50,480 nt of DNA. Origin: Streptomyces adustus (GTDB lineage: Bacteria > Actinomycetota > Actinomycetes > Streptomycetales > Streptomycetaceae). The DNA lies in contig NZ_VJZD01000042.1 in assembly GCF_009377175.1 (NCBI RefSeq), positions 1-50,480 on the forward strand, given 5' to 3'. Below are positions 31,622 through 41,301 of the stretch, piece after piece. Every line of letters starts with the position of its first letter. The stretch's first letter is position 1. The notes under the pieces were generated by a model that did not search any database, was not told the origin of the DNA, and saw only the letters and a list, made by a program, of their open reading frames with translations. The position numbers and the translations under genes were made by a program.

Positions 31622-33960
31622 TCACCCACCGCTCGTACAGCGTGGAGCCGTGGACCGTCCGCGAGACGGACCTCGACCTCGACGTGCTCGCCCAGAGCGA
31701 GTCGGTGTTCGCGCTGTCCAACGGCCATGTCGGCTGGCGCGGCAACCTCGACGAGGGCGAACCGCACGGCCTGCCCGGCTCCTACCTCAACGGCGTGCAC
31801 GAACTGCACCCGCTGCCCTACGCCGAGGCCGGCTACGGCTACCCGGAGTCCGGCCAGACCGTCATCAACGTCACCAACGGCAAGGTGCTGCGGCTGCTCG
31901 TCGACGACGAGCCCTTCGACCTGCGCTACGGACGGCTCGTCTCCCACGAGCGCACCCTCGACCTGCGCGCGGGGGTGCTGGAGCGGGTCTGCGAGTGGAC
32001 CTCGCCCGCCGGGACGACCGTACGGGTGCGTTCGACGCGGCTGGTCTCCCTCACCCAGCGGGCGATCGCCGCCGTGGCGTACGAGGTGGAGGCCGTCGGC
32101 GCACCGGCCCGGGTGGTGATCCAGTCGGAGCTGGTCGCCAACGAGAGCCTGCCCGAACCGGACGGCGACCCGCGCGCGGCCAGGGCGCTGCGCTCGCCGC
32201 TGGAGCCGGAGGAGGACTTCGCCGCCGGCCTGCGGCTGCGTCTCGTGCACCGCACCCGGCGCAGCGGCCTGCGGGTGGCGGTCGCCGCCGACCACACCGT
32301 GACCGGCCCCGAGCGGACCACCACGAGCGCCGAGAGCAATGTCGACGTCGCCCGGCTCACGGTCACCGCCGTGCTGGAGCCGGGCGAGCGGCTGCGGGTG
32401 GCGAAGCTGGTCGCGCACGGCTGGTCCGGCGTCCGCTCCCGGCCCGCGATGAGCGACCAGGTCGAGGCCGCCCTGGCGGCCGCCGCGCACAGCGGCTGGC
32501 AGGGCCTCCTCGACGACCAGCGGGCCTTCCTCGACGACTTCTGGGCGCGCGCGGACGTCGAGGTCGACGGCGACGAGGAGATCCAGCAGGCGGTCCGCTT
32601 CGCCCTCTTCCACGTCCTCCAGGCCGGAGCCCGCGCCGAACGGCGTGCGATACCCGCCAAGGGGCTCACCGGCTCCGGCTACGACGGCCACGCCTTCTGG
32701 GACACCGAGACCTTCGTCCTGCCCCTGCTCACCCACACCGCGCCCCAGGCCGTCGCGGAGGCACTGCGCTGGCGGCAGAGCACCCTGCCCGCCGCCCGTG
32801 CCCGGGCCGCCCAACTCGGGCTGCGCGGCGCCGCGTTCCCCTGGCGGACCATCGAGGGCTCGGAGGGGTCCGCGTACTGGCCGGCGGGCACGGCCGCCTT
32901 CCACGTCAACGCCGACATCGCGGACGCGGCGGTGCGCTACGTCCAGGCCACGGGCGACACCGGCTTCGAGCGCGAGACCGGGCTCGAACTGCTGGTGGAG
33001 ACCGCCCGGTTGTGGCGGTCGCTGGGCCACCACGATCCGCGCGGCGCCTTCCACATCGACGGCGTGACCGGGCCCGACGAGTACAGCGCCGTCGCGGACG
33101 ACAACACCTACACCAACCTCATGGCCCGGACGAACCTGCTGGCCGCCGCCGACACCGCCGAACGCCATCCCCGCCAGGCCGCCCGGCTCGGGGTCGACGC
33201 GGAGGAGAGCGCGGCCTGGCGGGACGCGGCCCGGGCGATGCACATCCCCTACAACCACGAACTCGGCGTGCACGAGCAGCACGAGGGCTTCACCCGCTAC
33301 CAGCGCTGGGACTTCGCGGGCACCCGGCCTGATCAGTACCCGCTGCTGCTGCACTTCCCCTACTTCGACCTCTACCGCAAGCAGGTCGTCAAACAGGCGG
33401 ACCTGGTCCTCGCCATGTACATCTGCGGGGACCACTTCGACGACGAGCAGGTCGCCCGCAACTTCGCCTACTACGAACCGCTGACCGTACGGGACTCCTC
33501 GCTGTCGGCGTGCTGTCAGGCCGTGGTCGCCGCCCAGGCCGGTCATCTCGACCTCGCCCACGCCTACGCGGCCGAGGCGGCGCTGATGGACCTGGCGGAC
33601 CTGGAGCACAACACCCGCGACGGACTGCACATCGCGTCGCTGGCCGGCACCTGGACGGCGCTGGTGGCGGGCTTCGGCGGGCTGCGCCGCGACGGCGGCA
33701 CCCTCCGGTTCGCGCCCCGGCTCCCCGAGCGGCTGGGCCGGCTGGCCTTCACCCTCCAGCACCGCGGCCGTCGTCTGCGCGTGGAGATCGGACCGGAAGA
33801 GGCCACGTACACCCTGCTGTCCGGGCCGCCGCTGACCCTGCGCCACCACGGCGAGCCCCTGTCCCTGAACGGGGACGGTCCGCAGGTACGGCCGGTCCCT
33901 CCGGCACCGCCGCGCCCGGCCCCCGAACAGCCGGTCCACCGCATCCCGAAAGCCCGTTGA
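31618..33960 (+). CDS. GH65-family glycoside phosphorylase (trehalose/maltose/kojibiose type)
   Basis: 780 residues. An N-terminal beta-sandwich of about 270 residues precedes the (alpha/alpha)6 catalytic barrel; the general acid E488 lies in [19 protein letters not shown], and [14 protein letters not shown] and the active-site loop [13 protein letters not shown] [13 protein letters not shown] are typical. The C-terminal beta region closes the fold. GH65 phosphorylases split a disaccharide with phosphate to glucose and beta-glucose-1-phosphate. Which disaccharide cannot be told from sequence alone. Translation is coupled to the beta-PGM, forming a two-step route to glucose-6-phosphate. Confidence 0.9.
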   Translation: MITHRSYSVEPWTVRETDLDLDVLAQSESVFALSNGHVGWRGNLDEGEPHGLPGSYLNGVHELHPLPYAEAGYGYPESGQTVINVTNGKVLRLLVDDEPFDLRYGRLVSHERTLDLRAGVLERVCEWTSPAGTTVRVRSTRLVSLTQRAIAAVAYEVEAVGAPARVVIQSELVANESLPEPDGDPRAARALRSPLEPEEDFAAGLRLRLVHRTRRSGLRVAVAADHTVTGPERTTTSAESNVDVARLTVTAVLEPGERLRVAKLVAHGWSGVRSRPAMSDQVEAALAAAAHSGWQGLLDDQRAFLDDFWARADVEVDGDEEIQQAVRFALFHVLQAGARAERRAIPAKGLTGSGYDGHAFWDTETFVLPLLTHTAPQAVAEALRWRQSTLPAARARAAQLGLRGAAFPWRTIEGSEGSAYWPAGTAAFHVNADIADAAVRYVQATGDTGFERETGLELLVETARLWRSLGHHDPRGAFHIDGVTGPDEYSAVADDNTYTNLMARTNLLAAADTAERHPRQAARLGVDAEESAAWRDAARAMHIPYNHELGVHEQHEGFTRYQRWDFAGTRPDQYPLLLHFPYFDLYRKQVVKQADLVLAMYICGDHFDDEQVARNFAYYEPLTVRDSSLSACCQAVVAAQAGHLDLAHAYAAEAALMDLADLEHNTRDGLHIASLAGTWTALVAGFGGLRRDGGTLRFAPRLPERLGRLAFTLQHRGRRLRVEIGPEEATYTLLSGPPLTLRHHGEPLSLNGDGPQVRPVPPAPPRPAPEQPVHRIPKAR

Positions 33961-33982
33961 CCCGCGGGACGCGGCCCGGCCG

Positions 33983-34948
33983 TCACACCGGTGACCCCGA
34001 CTCCTTGTGCCACTTGGCGAGTTGCTGCTGCGGATCGCCGGTGTACGACCACGGCGTACGCGTCGCCCGGCGGCCGAGCCTCCGCAGCAACGGGCCCGAG
34101 ACGTCCCGGGCATCCGCCAGACAGGCCGCGTGCGCGAGATAGTTGAGGTCGCGCAGTGCACTCGGCTCGACCGGCGTGTCGAGGTCGGCGCGGTCCGCGA
34201 GCCAGCGCTGCCAGGTGCGTCGTACGTCGCCGACCGCGCCGGGGTTGTCCCAGTGGCGGCCGAGCCGCACCACGGCCTGGTCGCCCCTGGCCGCGTCCAG
34301 GGCGTAGCGGTACTCCTCGACCCGGGCGTACTGCACCAGGACCGGCAGCGCGCAGCCGGGCGGCGCCGCGCCCGCCGCGTCGCGGGCGAAGTCGTACATG
34401 ACGCCGTGCGTGCCGTGCCAGCGCGCGGAGTAGTAGTGCAGGACCTGAAGGTGACCCTCCACGCTGTACGGGTCGCGCCGGTGCAACTCGTCCCACCAGC
34501 GGGCCAGTTCCTGTCTACGCACCCCCGACGGGTACAGCCGGGCCACGGAGATCAGGGAGACCCACGGCGTCGGGTCCTGGGGCAGCGCCTCGGCCGCCCG
34601 CAGGCACGCCAGTACCGCGGTGTCGACCCGGTGCTGGTCGATGGGCACACCCCGGCCGGCGGCGATGGCCAGGGTGAAGGCCCGCACCGCCTCCGTGGCC
34701 GCCCGCAGCACCAGCGCGTCGCCGCTGTGCGGCTCGGCGGCCAGCCAGGTCTCGACCGCGGAACTGTCCGTGCAGGCCTGCGCGAGCAGCCGGACCCGGT
34801 GTCCCCGGGCGGCCCAGTCGGGACCGGTGGCCCGCAGCAGTTCCCGCAGCCCCTGCCAGCGGCCGATGACGATGTCGTGCCGGGCCGAGGTGACGGCCGT
34901 GTCCCCGCAGTCGGGGTCGAAGTCGGGAGCGAAACGGTCTCGCGCCAT
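33983..34948 (-). CDS. Hypothetical protein with repeat-like helices (DUF4034-like)
   Basis: 321 residues from ATG 34948 preceded by GAGGGGGAA, 12 bp after the permease stop, so probably the second gene of that operon. Helix-rich and TPR-like, with ARWWDELHRRDPYSVEGHLQ and HYYSARWHGTHGVMYDFARD resembling DUF4034-type sequences, and a C-terminal region of RTWQRWLADRADLDT. No signal or membrane segment. Function unknown; the link to amino-acid uptake is only by position. Confidence 0.6.
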   Translation of the reverse strand: MARDRFAPDFDPDCGDTAVTSARHDIVIGRWQGLRELLRATGPDWAARGHRVRLLAQACTDSSAVETWLAAEPHSGDALVLRAATEAVRAFTLAIAAGRGVPIDQHRVDTAVLACLRAAEALPQDPTPWVSLISVARLYPSGVRRQELARWWDELHRRDPYSVEGHLQVLHYYSARWHGTHGVMYDFARDAAGAAPPGCALPVLVQYARVEEYRYALDAARGDQAVVRLGRHWDNPGAVGDVRRTWQRWLADRADLDTPVEPSALRDLNYLAHAACLADARDVSGPLLRRLGRRATRTPWSYTGDPQQQLAKWHKESGSPV

Positions 34949-34959
34949 CGGATTCCCCC

Positions 34960-36432
34960 TCAGAAGTCGGTGGGGAGACCCTCGTGGGCGGCCGAGGCCG
35001 CGGCGGCACGGTCGGCCGGGACGTACTCCGTGGCGACCGTGCGGCTGGCGTCCAGCCGGGCGGGCCGGTAGTAGTCGCTGCCCTGCCTCCAGTACCAGAA
35101 CATCGGGACCAGTCCGACGGCGAGTCCGCCGATGCCGATTGTGACGGCCGCCGCGCTCAGCTCGCCCAGCGACTCGACGAAGGTCCAGAACATGAACAGG
35201 GCGCCGAACAGCGGCCAGACCCCGCCGAACACGAAGTGGGCGGGCGACTTCAGCAGCATCCTGCGGTAGGCGACGACCACCGCGAGCCCCGCGAGACCGT
35301 AGTAGACGGCGATCTGGAGACCGATCGCCGCGATGGCGTCCGCGAGGATGTCGCCCACCGAGCCCAGCGCGTTGGCCGCGACGAACATCGCGAGCGCCAC
35401 CGCGCCGACCACCGTGATCGCCACCCATGGGGTGTTCCAGGTGCGGTGCACCCGGCCCAGCGCGGCCGGCATCGTACGGTCCCGGCCCATCGCGAACAGC
35501 GAGCGGGTGACCTGGATGAGCGTGGTCTCCAGGGTGGCGATGGTGGACAGCATCACCGCCACGACCATCAGCCTGCCGCCCCAGCCCGGCCAGATCTCCT
35601 CACCGAGCGCCCCCAGCACGTTGGCGGCGTTGTCCTCGATCTGCCCGGTGGACAGGACCACGTTCACCACGATCGTGAACACCTCGAACAGCAGGAACAC
35701 GACGCCCAATCCGATCAGGCCCGCGAGTCCCGTCGTACGGCGGCTGTTGCGGGTCTCCTCGCTCAGGTTGCTGGTGACGTCCCAGCCCCAGTAGTAGAAC
35801 GCGGCGACCAGCGCGCCCGACGCGAACCCCGACACCCCGTCGAAGTGACCGAACCCGAACCAGGACCAGTCGAAGGCGCGGGCGTTGCCCGAGTGGAACA
35901 GCGCGAGCACCGCGAACAGCGCCAGCACGGCCAACTCCACGCCCGACATGAGCAGTTGCGCGCGTACGGTGAGCCGCGCACCGCCCAGCACCACACCCAG
36001 CATCACCAGGAACCAGGCGGCGCCGACGAGCGTCGACAGCGCGGTGTCGTCGGCGAGACCCTCGTCGAAGAGCGCGAGCGTCATCGAACCCGCGGGCAGC
36101 GATCCGGCCACCATGAAGATGGTCGCCGAGACCACCAGCGCCCAGCCGCTGACGAACCCCAGGAAGGGGTGGAGCGTGCGCCCCACCCACGAGTAACTGG
36201 CGCCCGCGTTCACGTCGATACGACTGAGATAGCTGAACGCCAGCGCGATGCCGAGCATGGGGATCACGCAGTACAGCAGAGCCGCGGGACTGGCCACACC
36301 GACCGTGCCGACCAGTACCGCGGTGGTCGCGGCCAGCGAGTAGGCCGGAGCACTGCCCGCGACCGCCATCACCACTGTGTCGAACGTACCGAGGGCGTTG
36401 GCCTGGAGTCCTCTGCCCCTGCTCTTGCTCAT
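34960..36432 (-). CDS. APC-superfamily amino acid permease
   Basis: 490 residues with about 12 membrane segments. The first (FDTVVMAVAGSAPAYSLAAT) and later LLYCVIPMLGIALAFSYLS and SWVGRTLHPFLGFVSGWAL match the amino acid-polyamine-organocation family. A soluble, basic N-terminus and an Asp/Ala-rich C-tail (YVPADRAAAASAAHEGLP) flank the membrane part. ATG 36432. Substrate unknown. The following gene on the same strand starts 12 bp after this stop. Confidence 0.88.
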   Translation of the reverse strand: MSKSRGRGLQANALGTFDTVVMAVAGSAPAYSLAATTAVLVGTVGVASPAALLYCVIPMLGIALAFSYLSRIDVNAGASYSWVGRTLHPFLGFVSGWALVVSATIFMVAGSLPAGSMTLALFDEGLADDTALSTLVGAAWFLVMLGVVLGGARLTVRAQLLMSGVELAVLALFAVLALFHSGNARAFDWSWFGFGHFDGVSGFASGALVAAFYYWGWDVTSNLSEETRNSRRTTGLAGLIGLGVVFLLFEVFTIVVNVVLSTGQIEDNAANVLGALGEEIWPGWGGRLMVVAVMLSTIATLETTLIQVTRSLFAMGRDRTMPAALGRVHRTWNTPWVAITVVGAVALAMFVAANALGSVGDILADAIAAIGLQIAVYYGLAGLAVVVAYRRMLLKSPAHFVFGGVWPLFGALFMFWTFVESLGELSAAAVTIGIGGLAVGLVPMFWYWRQGSDYYRPARLDASRTVATEYVPADRAAAASAAHEGLPTDF

Positions 36433-36663
36433 GGCTGTGCTGCTTTCCGTCGTGCACGACGCGAGGGCGGCCGGCCCGGCCCCGACGACGTAGGGGGGTG
36501 GGGTTGCGGCCGCCGTGCGCCGGAGGGGGATGACCTCGGGTCAGGGACGGCGAAGGAGCAGGTGGCCGCCGTTCAACCGCCGGGTCGGCGAAAGATCACA
36601 CCGAGTGTGCGAGTGATGATAGCCCCAAGGTCCCCCGGCTCGGCTCCCGGCCCGGTTCCCGGA
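36433..36663. other. Spacer upstream of the permease operon
   Basis: 231 bp between the permease start and the transhydrogenase stop, both on the minus strand. It should hold the permease promoter and the transhydrogenase terminator. No clear hairpin or consensus box is seen. Confidence 0.35.
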
Positions 36664-38067
36664 TCAGTCCCCGATACGGTCCAGTTGACGCAGCCTGTTG
36701 GTGGCGTCCAGCGCCGCGACCTTGTAGGACTCGGCGAGCGTCGGATAGTTGAACACCGCATTGACCAGATAGTCGACCGTACCGCCGCAGCCCATCACGG
36801 ACTGTCCGATGTGGATCAATTCCGTGGCCCCGGTGCCGAAGCAGTGCACACCGAGCAGCTTGCGGTCCTGCGGGGAGACCAACAGCTTCAGCATGCCGTG
36901 CTGGTCGCCGATGATCTGACCGCGCGCCAGCTCCCGGTAGCGGGCGATGCCGACCTCGAACGGCACGCACGCCTCGGTGAGTTGGTCCTCGGTCCGGCCC
37001 ACGAAACTGATCTCGGGGATGGTGTAGATGCCGATCGGCTGGAGGTGGTCCATCTGCCCGACCGGCTCTCCGAAGGCGTGGTACGCCGCCGAACGCCCCT
37101 GCTCCATCGAGGTGGCGGCCAGCGCCGGGAAACCGATGACGTCGCCGACGGCGTAGATGTGCGGCACCTCGGTGCGGTAGTGCTCGTCGACGGTGATCCG
37201 GCCGCGCGGATCGGCGGTCAGTCCGGCCTTGTCCAGGTCGAGTTCGTCGGTCAGGCCCTGCCGACCCGCCGAGTACAGAACCGCGTCCGCCGGTATCTTC
37301 TTGCCGCTCTCCAGGACGGTGAGCGTGCCGCGCGCATGGCGCTCGACGGAGGCGACCGTCTCCCCGAACCTGAACGCGACCGCCAGGTCGCGCAGATGGT
37401 ACTTCAGCGACTCGATGACCTCGACGTCGCACATGTCGAGCATTCCGGCCCGCTTCTCGACCACGGTGACCTTGCTGCCGAGCGCGGCGAACATGGAGGC
37501 GTACTCCATGCCGATCACACCCGCGCCCACGATCACCATGGAGCGCGGAACGCCTTCCAGGGTGAGGACGTTGTCCGAGTCGAGGATCGTCTGCCCGTCG
37601 AACGCCACGGACTCGGGCCGGGCCGGCCGGGTGCCGGTCGCGATGACGATGTGCTCGGCGGTCAGCAGCTGGTCCTGGCCGTCGGCCTCGCGCACGGCGA
37701 CCGTGTGGGCGTCGACGAAGCGGCCGATACCGGCGTACAGCGAGATCTGGTTGCGGGAGAGCTGGTTGCGGATGACGTCGACCTCGCGGCCGACCACGTG
37801 CTGGGTGCGCGCGGTCAGATCGCCGATGGTGATGTCGTCCTTCAGGCGGTAGCTCTGCCCGTACAGATCGCGTTGGGTGAGTCCGGTCAGGTAGAGCACC
37901 GCCTCCCGCAACGTCTTGGAGGGGATGGTGCCGGTGTGGATGGAGACCCCACCGACCATGTCGGGGCGGTCGACGACGGCGACCCGGCGGCCGAGCTTGG
38001 CGGCGGCGATGGCGGCCTTCTGGCCACCGGGTCCTGAACCGAGGACGAGCATGTCGAAGTCTGGCAC
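36664..38067 (-). CDS. sthA: Soluble pyridine nucleotide transhydrogenase
   Basis: 467-residue flavoprotein of the pyridine nucleotide-disulfide oxidoreductase family. FAD motif [12 protein letters not shown] at the N-terminus, NAD(P) motif [14 protein letters not shown] near residue 178, and the FAD C-terminal motif [14 protein letters not shown]. The place of the redox-active disulfide reads [17 protein letters not shown], so the CxxxxC pair is missing; this distinguishes SthA (EC 1.6.1.1) from lipoamide or mercury reductases. It moves hydride between NADPH and NAD+. Monocistronic. Confidence 0.9.
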   Translation of the reverse strand: MPDFDMLVLGSGPGGQKAAIAAAKLGRRVAVVDRPDMVGGVSIHTGTIPSKTLREAVLYLTGLTQRDLYGQSYRLKDDITIGDLTARTQHVVGREVDVIRNQLSRNQISLYAGIGRFVDAHTVAVREADGQDQLLTAEHIVIATGTRPARPESVAFDGQTILDSDNVLTLEGVPRSMVIVGAGVIGMEYASMFAALGSKVTVVEKRAGMLDMCDVEVIESLKYHLRDLAVAFRFGETVASVERHARGTLTVLESGKKIPADAVLYSAGRQGLTDELDLDKAGLTADPRGRITVDEHYRTEVPHIYAVGDVIGFPALAATSMEQGRSAAYHAFGEPVGQMDHLQPIGIYTIPEISFVGRTEDQLTEACVPFEVGIARYRELARGQIIGDQHGMLKLLVSPQDRKLLGVHCFGTGATELIHIGQSVMGCGGTVDYLVNAVFNYPTLAESYKVAALDATNRLRQLDRIGD

Positions 38068-38112
38068 CCTCGGGAGTCTGTCAGCCCGAAGGCGCCTTTC
38101 GAAAGGGTGTAC

Positions 38113-38128
38113 CGGCTCCAGGGAGCCG
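38113..38128 (-). terminator. Hairpin downstream of the 68-aa gene
   Basis: CGGCTC/GAGCCG stem with a CAGG loop, 10 bp beyond the stop of the minus-strand 68-aa gene. Confidence 0.35.
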
Positions 38129-38137
38129 TTCCGCGTC

Positions 38138-38344
38138 CTACGGGAGCAGTTTCTCCATGGCGGCGGGCCCCTCCCGGTCCAGCTTCCGCCGGGCCCATTC
38201 CAGGTTGCTCGGGGTCACGTCCCGGCCGGTGGCGAGCACCAGGTCCTCCGGTGCCACCTCCGTGCCGGTGCGGGTGTGGAGCAGGCTGTCCGGGGTGACG
38301 CGCTCCCGGATCTGCCGGGACGCGTCGGTCTGTGACGTCTCCAT
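38138..38344 (-). CDS. Small hypothetical protein (68 aa)
   Basis: ATG 38344 has GAGGAG 8 nt upstream. The short acidic/basic protein contains [34 protein letters not shown] and [20 protein letters not shown], with no membrane segment. It resembles small Streptomyces hypotheticals; no domain known. Upstream of sthA on the same strand with a hairpin between, so probably a separate unit. Confidence 0.6.
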   Translation of the reverse strand: METSQTDASRQIRERVTPDSLLHTRTGTEVAPEDLVLATGRDVTPSNLEWARRKLDREGPAAMEKLLP

Positions 38345-38528
38345 GATCACTGCTCCTCGGGTCCGTTGGGGACTGCTTCGGCCCGGTGCCGGCACCGGGT
38401 CCCACTATCACCATTCATCGCGCGGGCGCGGCGCGCATCCGGAAGAAGCGGGTGCCCCGGTACGGGCGGCACACACCCGGATGGCCGAACCGGTCCCCGA
38501 CCGGCCCGGTCTCCGGGAAACGCCCAGG

Positions 38529-39647
38529 TCAGTGCGGTGCGGCAAGATCAGGGGCGAGGACGAGCACCGTGACGTCGTCGTGGACCGTCGTCGTGCCGCA
38601 GAACCGCAGGACGTCGACCCAGACCTGGTCGGCCAGGGCCTCCGGGTCGTCACCGTGTTCCGCGGCGAGCGCGGCGAGCCGCTCGGGCAGCGGGTAGAAG
38701 GCCCCGGAGGCGTCCCTGCTCTCCCAGACCCCGTCGGAGGCCAGCACGAGACGGTCGCCCGGCCGCAGCCGCACCGCGCCCTCCCCGTGCGGGGAGGCGT
38801 CGGGCAGCCCGAGGCCGAGCGGCGGCCACGGGGCGCTGCCGACCTCGCGGGCCGTTCCGTCGTGCAGCAGCAGGGGCGGCGGATGGCCGCAGGTCACGAT
38901 CCGCACCAGGTCCGCCTCCGGCGAGATGTCCAGCAGCACGGCCGTCGCGAACCGCTCGTCGCGCCGGTTCTGCGCCGCGTCCACCAGCAGCCGCCGGTCC
39001 AGGCGGCCGACGATCGACTCCAGGTCCGGGTGGTCCAGCGCCGCCTCCCGGAACGCCCCGAGCAGCAGCGCCACCGACGACACCGCCGCCAGCCCGTGCC
39101 CCTGCACATCGCCGAGCACGGCCCGTACCCCGTGCGGACCCTCGCGGACGTCGAAGAAGTCCCCGCCCACCAGCGTCCCGTGCTGTGCCGCACGGTAGAG
39201 GGCCGCGCAGCGCACCTGGCCGACCCGTTGGGGCACCTCCGGCACGACCGCGCGCTGCGCCGCCTCGGCCACCGTGCGCTCCAGATCGAGCTGGGCGTCC
39301 CGACGGCTGCGCACGTACGACACGAAGATGCTCAGCAGGGCCACGAAGCAGACGGTCAGCAGGTCGGTGTTGCCCGGACGGTTCAGCTGGAACACCGGGA
39401 CGATCAGCACCGCGACCGCGACGATGCCGAGCAGTGCCGTCGCCAGCGGCCCGTACGACAGCACCGCCAGCGGCGGGATGGCGCCCAGCAGGAAGCCGAT
39501 GTCGAGCGGACCGGGGCTCAGCAGCGTGACCACCGCGACGGTGCAGATCAGGACGGGCGGCAGCGCGCGGATCCACCGGGGCGGCGGCGCGCCCCGCAGC
39601 CAGCCCCGTCGGTCCCGGCGGAATGACCTGGCACGCACGCTTCCCAC
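38529..39647 (-). CDS. Membrane-anchored PP2C/SpoIIE-type serine phosphatase
   Basis: 372 residues from GTG 39647 (GGAGCGTGGT upstream). About four hydrophobic segments at residues 30-110 (ALPPVLICTVAVVTLL, FLLGAIPPLAVLSYGPLATA) are followed by a linker helix (RSRRDAQLDLERTVAEAAQ) and a SpoIIE/PP2C domain with VGGDFFDV, VLGDVQGHG and LASDGVWE, the metal-binding aspartates. Such phosphatases in Streptomyces dephosphorylate anti-sigma antagonists. No sensor PAS or GAF domain is present, so the membrane part is the likely sensor. Confidence 0.87.
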   Translation of the reverse strand: MGSVRARSFRRDRRGWLRGAPPPRWIRALPPVLICTVAVVTLLSPGPLDIGFLLGAIPPLAVLSYGPLATALLGIVAVAVLIVPVFQLNRPGNTDLLTVCFVALLSIFVSYVRSRRDAQLDLERTVAEAAQRAVVPEVPQRVGQVRCAALYRAAQHGTLVGGDFFDVREGPHGVRAVLGDVQGHGLAAVSSVALLLGAFREAALDHPDLESIVGRLDRRLLVDAAQNRRDERFATAVLLDISPEADLVRIVTCGHPPPLLLHDGTAREVGSAPWPPLGLGLPDASPHGEGAVRLRPGDRLVLASDGVWESRDASGAFYPLPERLAALAAEHGDDPEALADQVWVDVLRFCGTTTVHDDVTVLVLAPDLAAPH

Positions 39648-39743
39648 ACCACCACGCTCCTACGACGACCCGCGCGCCGCATGTCCGCGGACCCGCGCCC
39701 GGCATCCGGCCGCGGCCGCATCGCGTCGGCCGGTGCGTGTAGG

Positions 39744-40631
39744 TCAGTGCGCGTCGGAGGTCAGCAGGGTCTCGGCCTCGGTGAGGATCTCGGTGACCCG
39801 GAGGGCGAACGCGGCGTCGCACGGGTGGGGGACACCGGTGCGGGCGGCCTCGCGCAGGGCGTCGACGGCGCGGCCGAAGGCGGTCAGGGCGCCCTCGGAG
39901 CGCTCCGGCAGCAGGGCCACCCCGTGCTCGCCCCGGAGCTCGACCGTCGTCCCCGCCGCCGCGGCCGGCGCGGTGAGGCTGAGGGTCAGCGTGCTGGAGG
40001 CGCCGCCGGCGTGCCCGAGGACCACGTGGACGGTGTCACCGGGACCGGGGGCCGCGGCGGTCACCCGCCGGACGTCGCCGAGCACCGGGAGCAGCACGGA
40101 CAGGGCGTGCGGGCCCACGTCCCACAGCGCGCCCTTCTCCCGCCGCCAGGGCGAGGCCGCGAACGGACTGTCGGAGGTGAACACCGCGCCGAGCCACTGC
40201 GCCCGCCCGGTGAACCAGCCGCCCACGTCCGCCTGCTCGCCGATCCAGGTCGCGGAGTCCGCCAGGAAGCGGGTGGTGAAGAAGACCACCGAGGCGACAC
40301 CGGCCTCGCGCACGGCGTCGACCACGGCGCGTCCCCGCTCGACGTCGGTCGCGACGGGCTTGTCGAGCAGCAGATGGCACCCGGCCCGCGCGGCCCGCGC
40401 CGCCAGGCCGGCCTGGACGTCCGGGGGAAGGGCCACGGCCACCGCGTCGACCTCGGCGAACAGGGCGTCCACGTCGTCGTACGGCCGGGTGCCGTGCTGT
40501 TCGGCCAGTTCCTTCGCCGCGTCGGCGCGACGGCCCCAGACGCCCGCGAAGTCGACCTCGGGGTGTGCGGCGAGGGCGGGTGCGTGGACCTGGTGCGCCC
40601 AGGGGCCGGTTCCGAGCAGTCCGATGCGCAT
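39744..40631 (-). CDS. Gfo/Idh/MocA-family oxidoreductase (second copy)
   Basis: 295 residues from ATG 40631 (MRIGLLGTGPWA; GGAAGGCGG upstream). Rossmann motif GLLGTGPWAHQ, then the lysine-bearing DKPVAT motif (LLLDKPV), so unlike the enzyme at 6546-7748 this one keeps the classical EKP-like lysine. The C-terminal domain is shorter than usual (about 175 residues). Substrate unknown, sugar or inositol derivative most likely. Monocistronic. Confidence 0.85.
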   Translation of the reverse strand: MRIGLLGTGPWAHQVHAPALAAHPEVDFAGVWGRRADAAKELAEQHGTRPYDDVDALFAEVDAVAVALPPDVQAGLAARAARAGCHLLLDKPVATDVERGRAVVDAVREAGVASVVFFTTRFLADSATWIGEQADVGGWFTGRAQWLGAVFTSDSPFAASPWRREKGALWDVGPHALSVLLPVLGDVRRVTAAAPGPGDTVHVVLGHAGGASSTLTLSLTAPAAAAGTTVELRGEHGVALLPERSEGALTAFGRAVDALREAARTGVPHPCDAAFALRVTEILTEAETLLTSDAH

Positions 40632-40754
40632 GCCGCCGCCTTCCACCGTGCCGCACGGTGCCTCCGGCCGGCGCCCTCGTGGCGGTCGGCCGTGGGCGAG
40701 CCTCGCACATGACGCGGCAGACGCGCACGCCTGCCGGTGCTCGGTGCCCGGTGT

Positions 40755-41042
40755 TCAGGCCGCGCGGGCCGCCGGGGCGGCCTCGGGCCCGCCTGCGGCG
40801 GCGGGGCGCTCGGCGAGGTGTTCGGCGGGGCGCTCGGCGGAGCGCTCGGTGGGGTGTCGCTCGGGGTTCCCGGTCGCGTACCGGCGGCCGTCGCCCCGTA
40901 TCAGGCGCAGCTGCCGACGCCCACCGGCGTGCCGACGTCTCGTGCGGACGGGATGCAGCAGGTGGTCCTCCACCCGGTCCATCACGATCAGCAGGGCGGA
41001 CAGCAGCGGCAACAGCAGAACGGCGACCACGATCACGATCAC
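40755..41042 (-). CDS. Small single-span membrane protein with basic tail
   Basis: 95 residues from GTG 41042 (GGGAGGGG upstream). N-terminal membrane helix of about 20 residues (IVIVVAVLLLPLLSALLIVM) followed by a basic region (HPVRTRRRHAGGRRQLRL) and an Ala/Arg/Pro/Glu repeat tail (ERSAERPAEHLAERP). The tail DNA contains repeated gctcggcgg-like units that could change length. No domain known. Confidence 0.6.
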   Translation of the reverse strand: MIVIVVAVLLLPLLSALLIVMDRVEDHLLHPVRTRRRHAGGRRQLRLIRGDGRRYATGNPERHPTERSAERPAEHLAERPAAAGGPEAAPAARAA

Positions 41043-41166
41043 GACATCCCCTCCCGGCGATCCATCTGCTGCGAGTGCTCAGGTCCAGCCACCTGATGCG
41101 TGTCCGAAAGGTGAAGAATCCGTGATGGTCCGCGACGCGTCGGCAGGGCCGACGGGAAAAGGCCTG

Positions 41167-41196
41167 TTGACAGGTTGCGTGAGCAACCCGATTGAT
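41167..41196 (+). promoter_or_regulatory. Promoter with palindromic operator upstream of the DUF574 gene
   Basis: A perfect consensus -35 TTGACA (41167-41172) is followed by the inverted repeat GGTTGC-GTGA-GCAACC (41173-41188) and a weak -10 ATTGAT (41191-41196, 18-nt spacer). A palindrome filling the -35/-10 spacer is ideally placed for a repressor. The methyltransferase starts 106 bp further on; the XRE/DUF397 pair lies across. Confidence 0.5.
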
Positions 41197-41301
41197 TCAC
41201 AGGGACTTTGGCGCAGAGTCTGGAACGGCCGAAGGCCAAGTCCCTAGGATGTACCGTCAGTCGTGCAGGTGGCACGGTACGGAGCTGGGGGAGCGGTGCA
41301 C

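Noticed and set aside
31249..34161. 970-residue minus-strand open frame opposite GH65
   Set aside because: No domain is recognised, and GH65 on the other strand shows catalytic and fold motifs.
34984..38037. 1017-residue plus-strand open frame opposite permease and sthA
   Set aside because: Gln/Arg/Asp-rich nonsense composition; it spans an intergenic region and opposes two clear genes.
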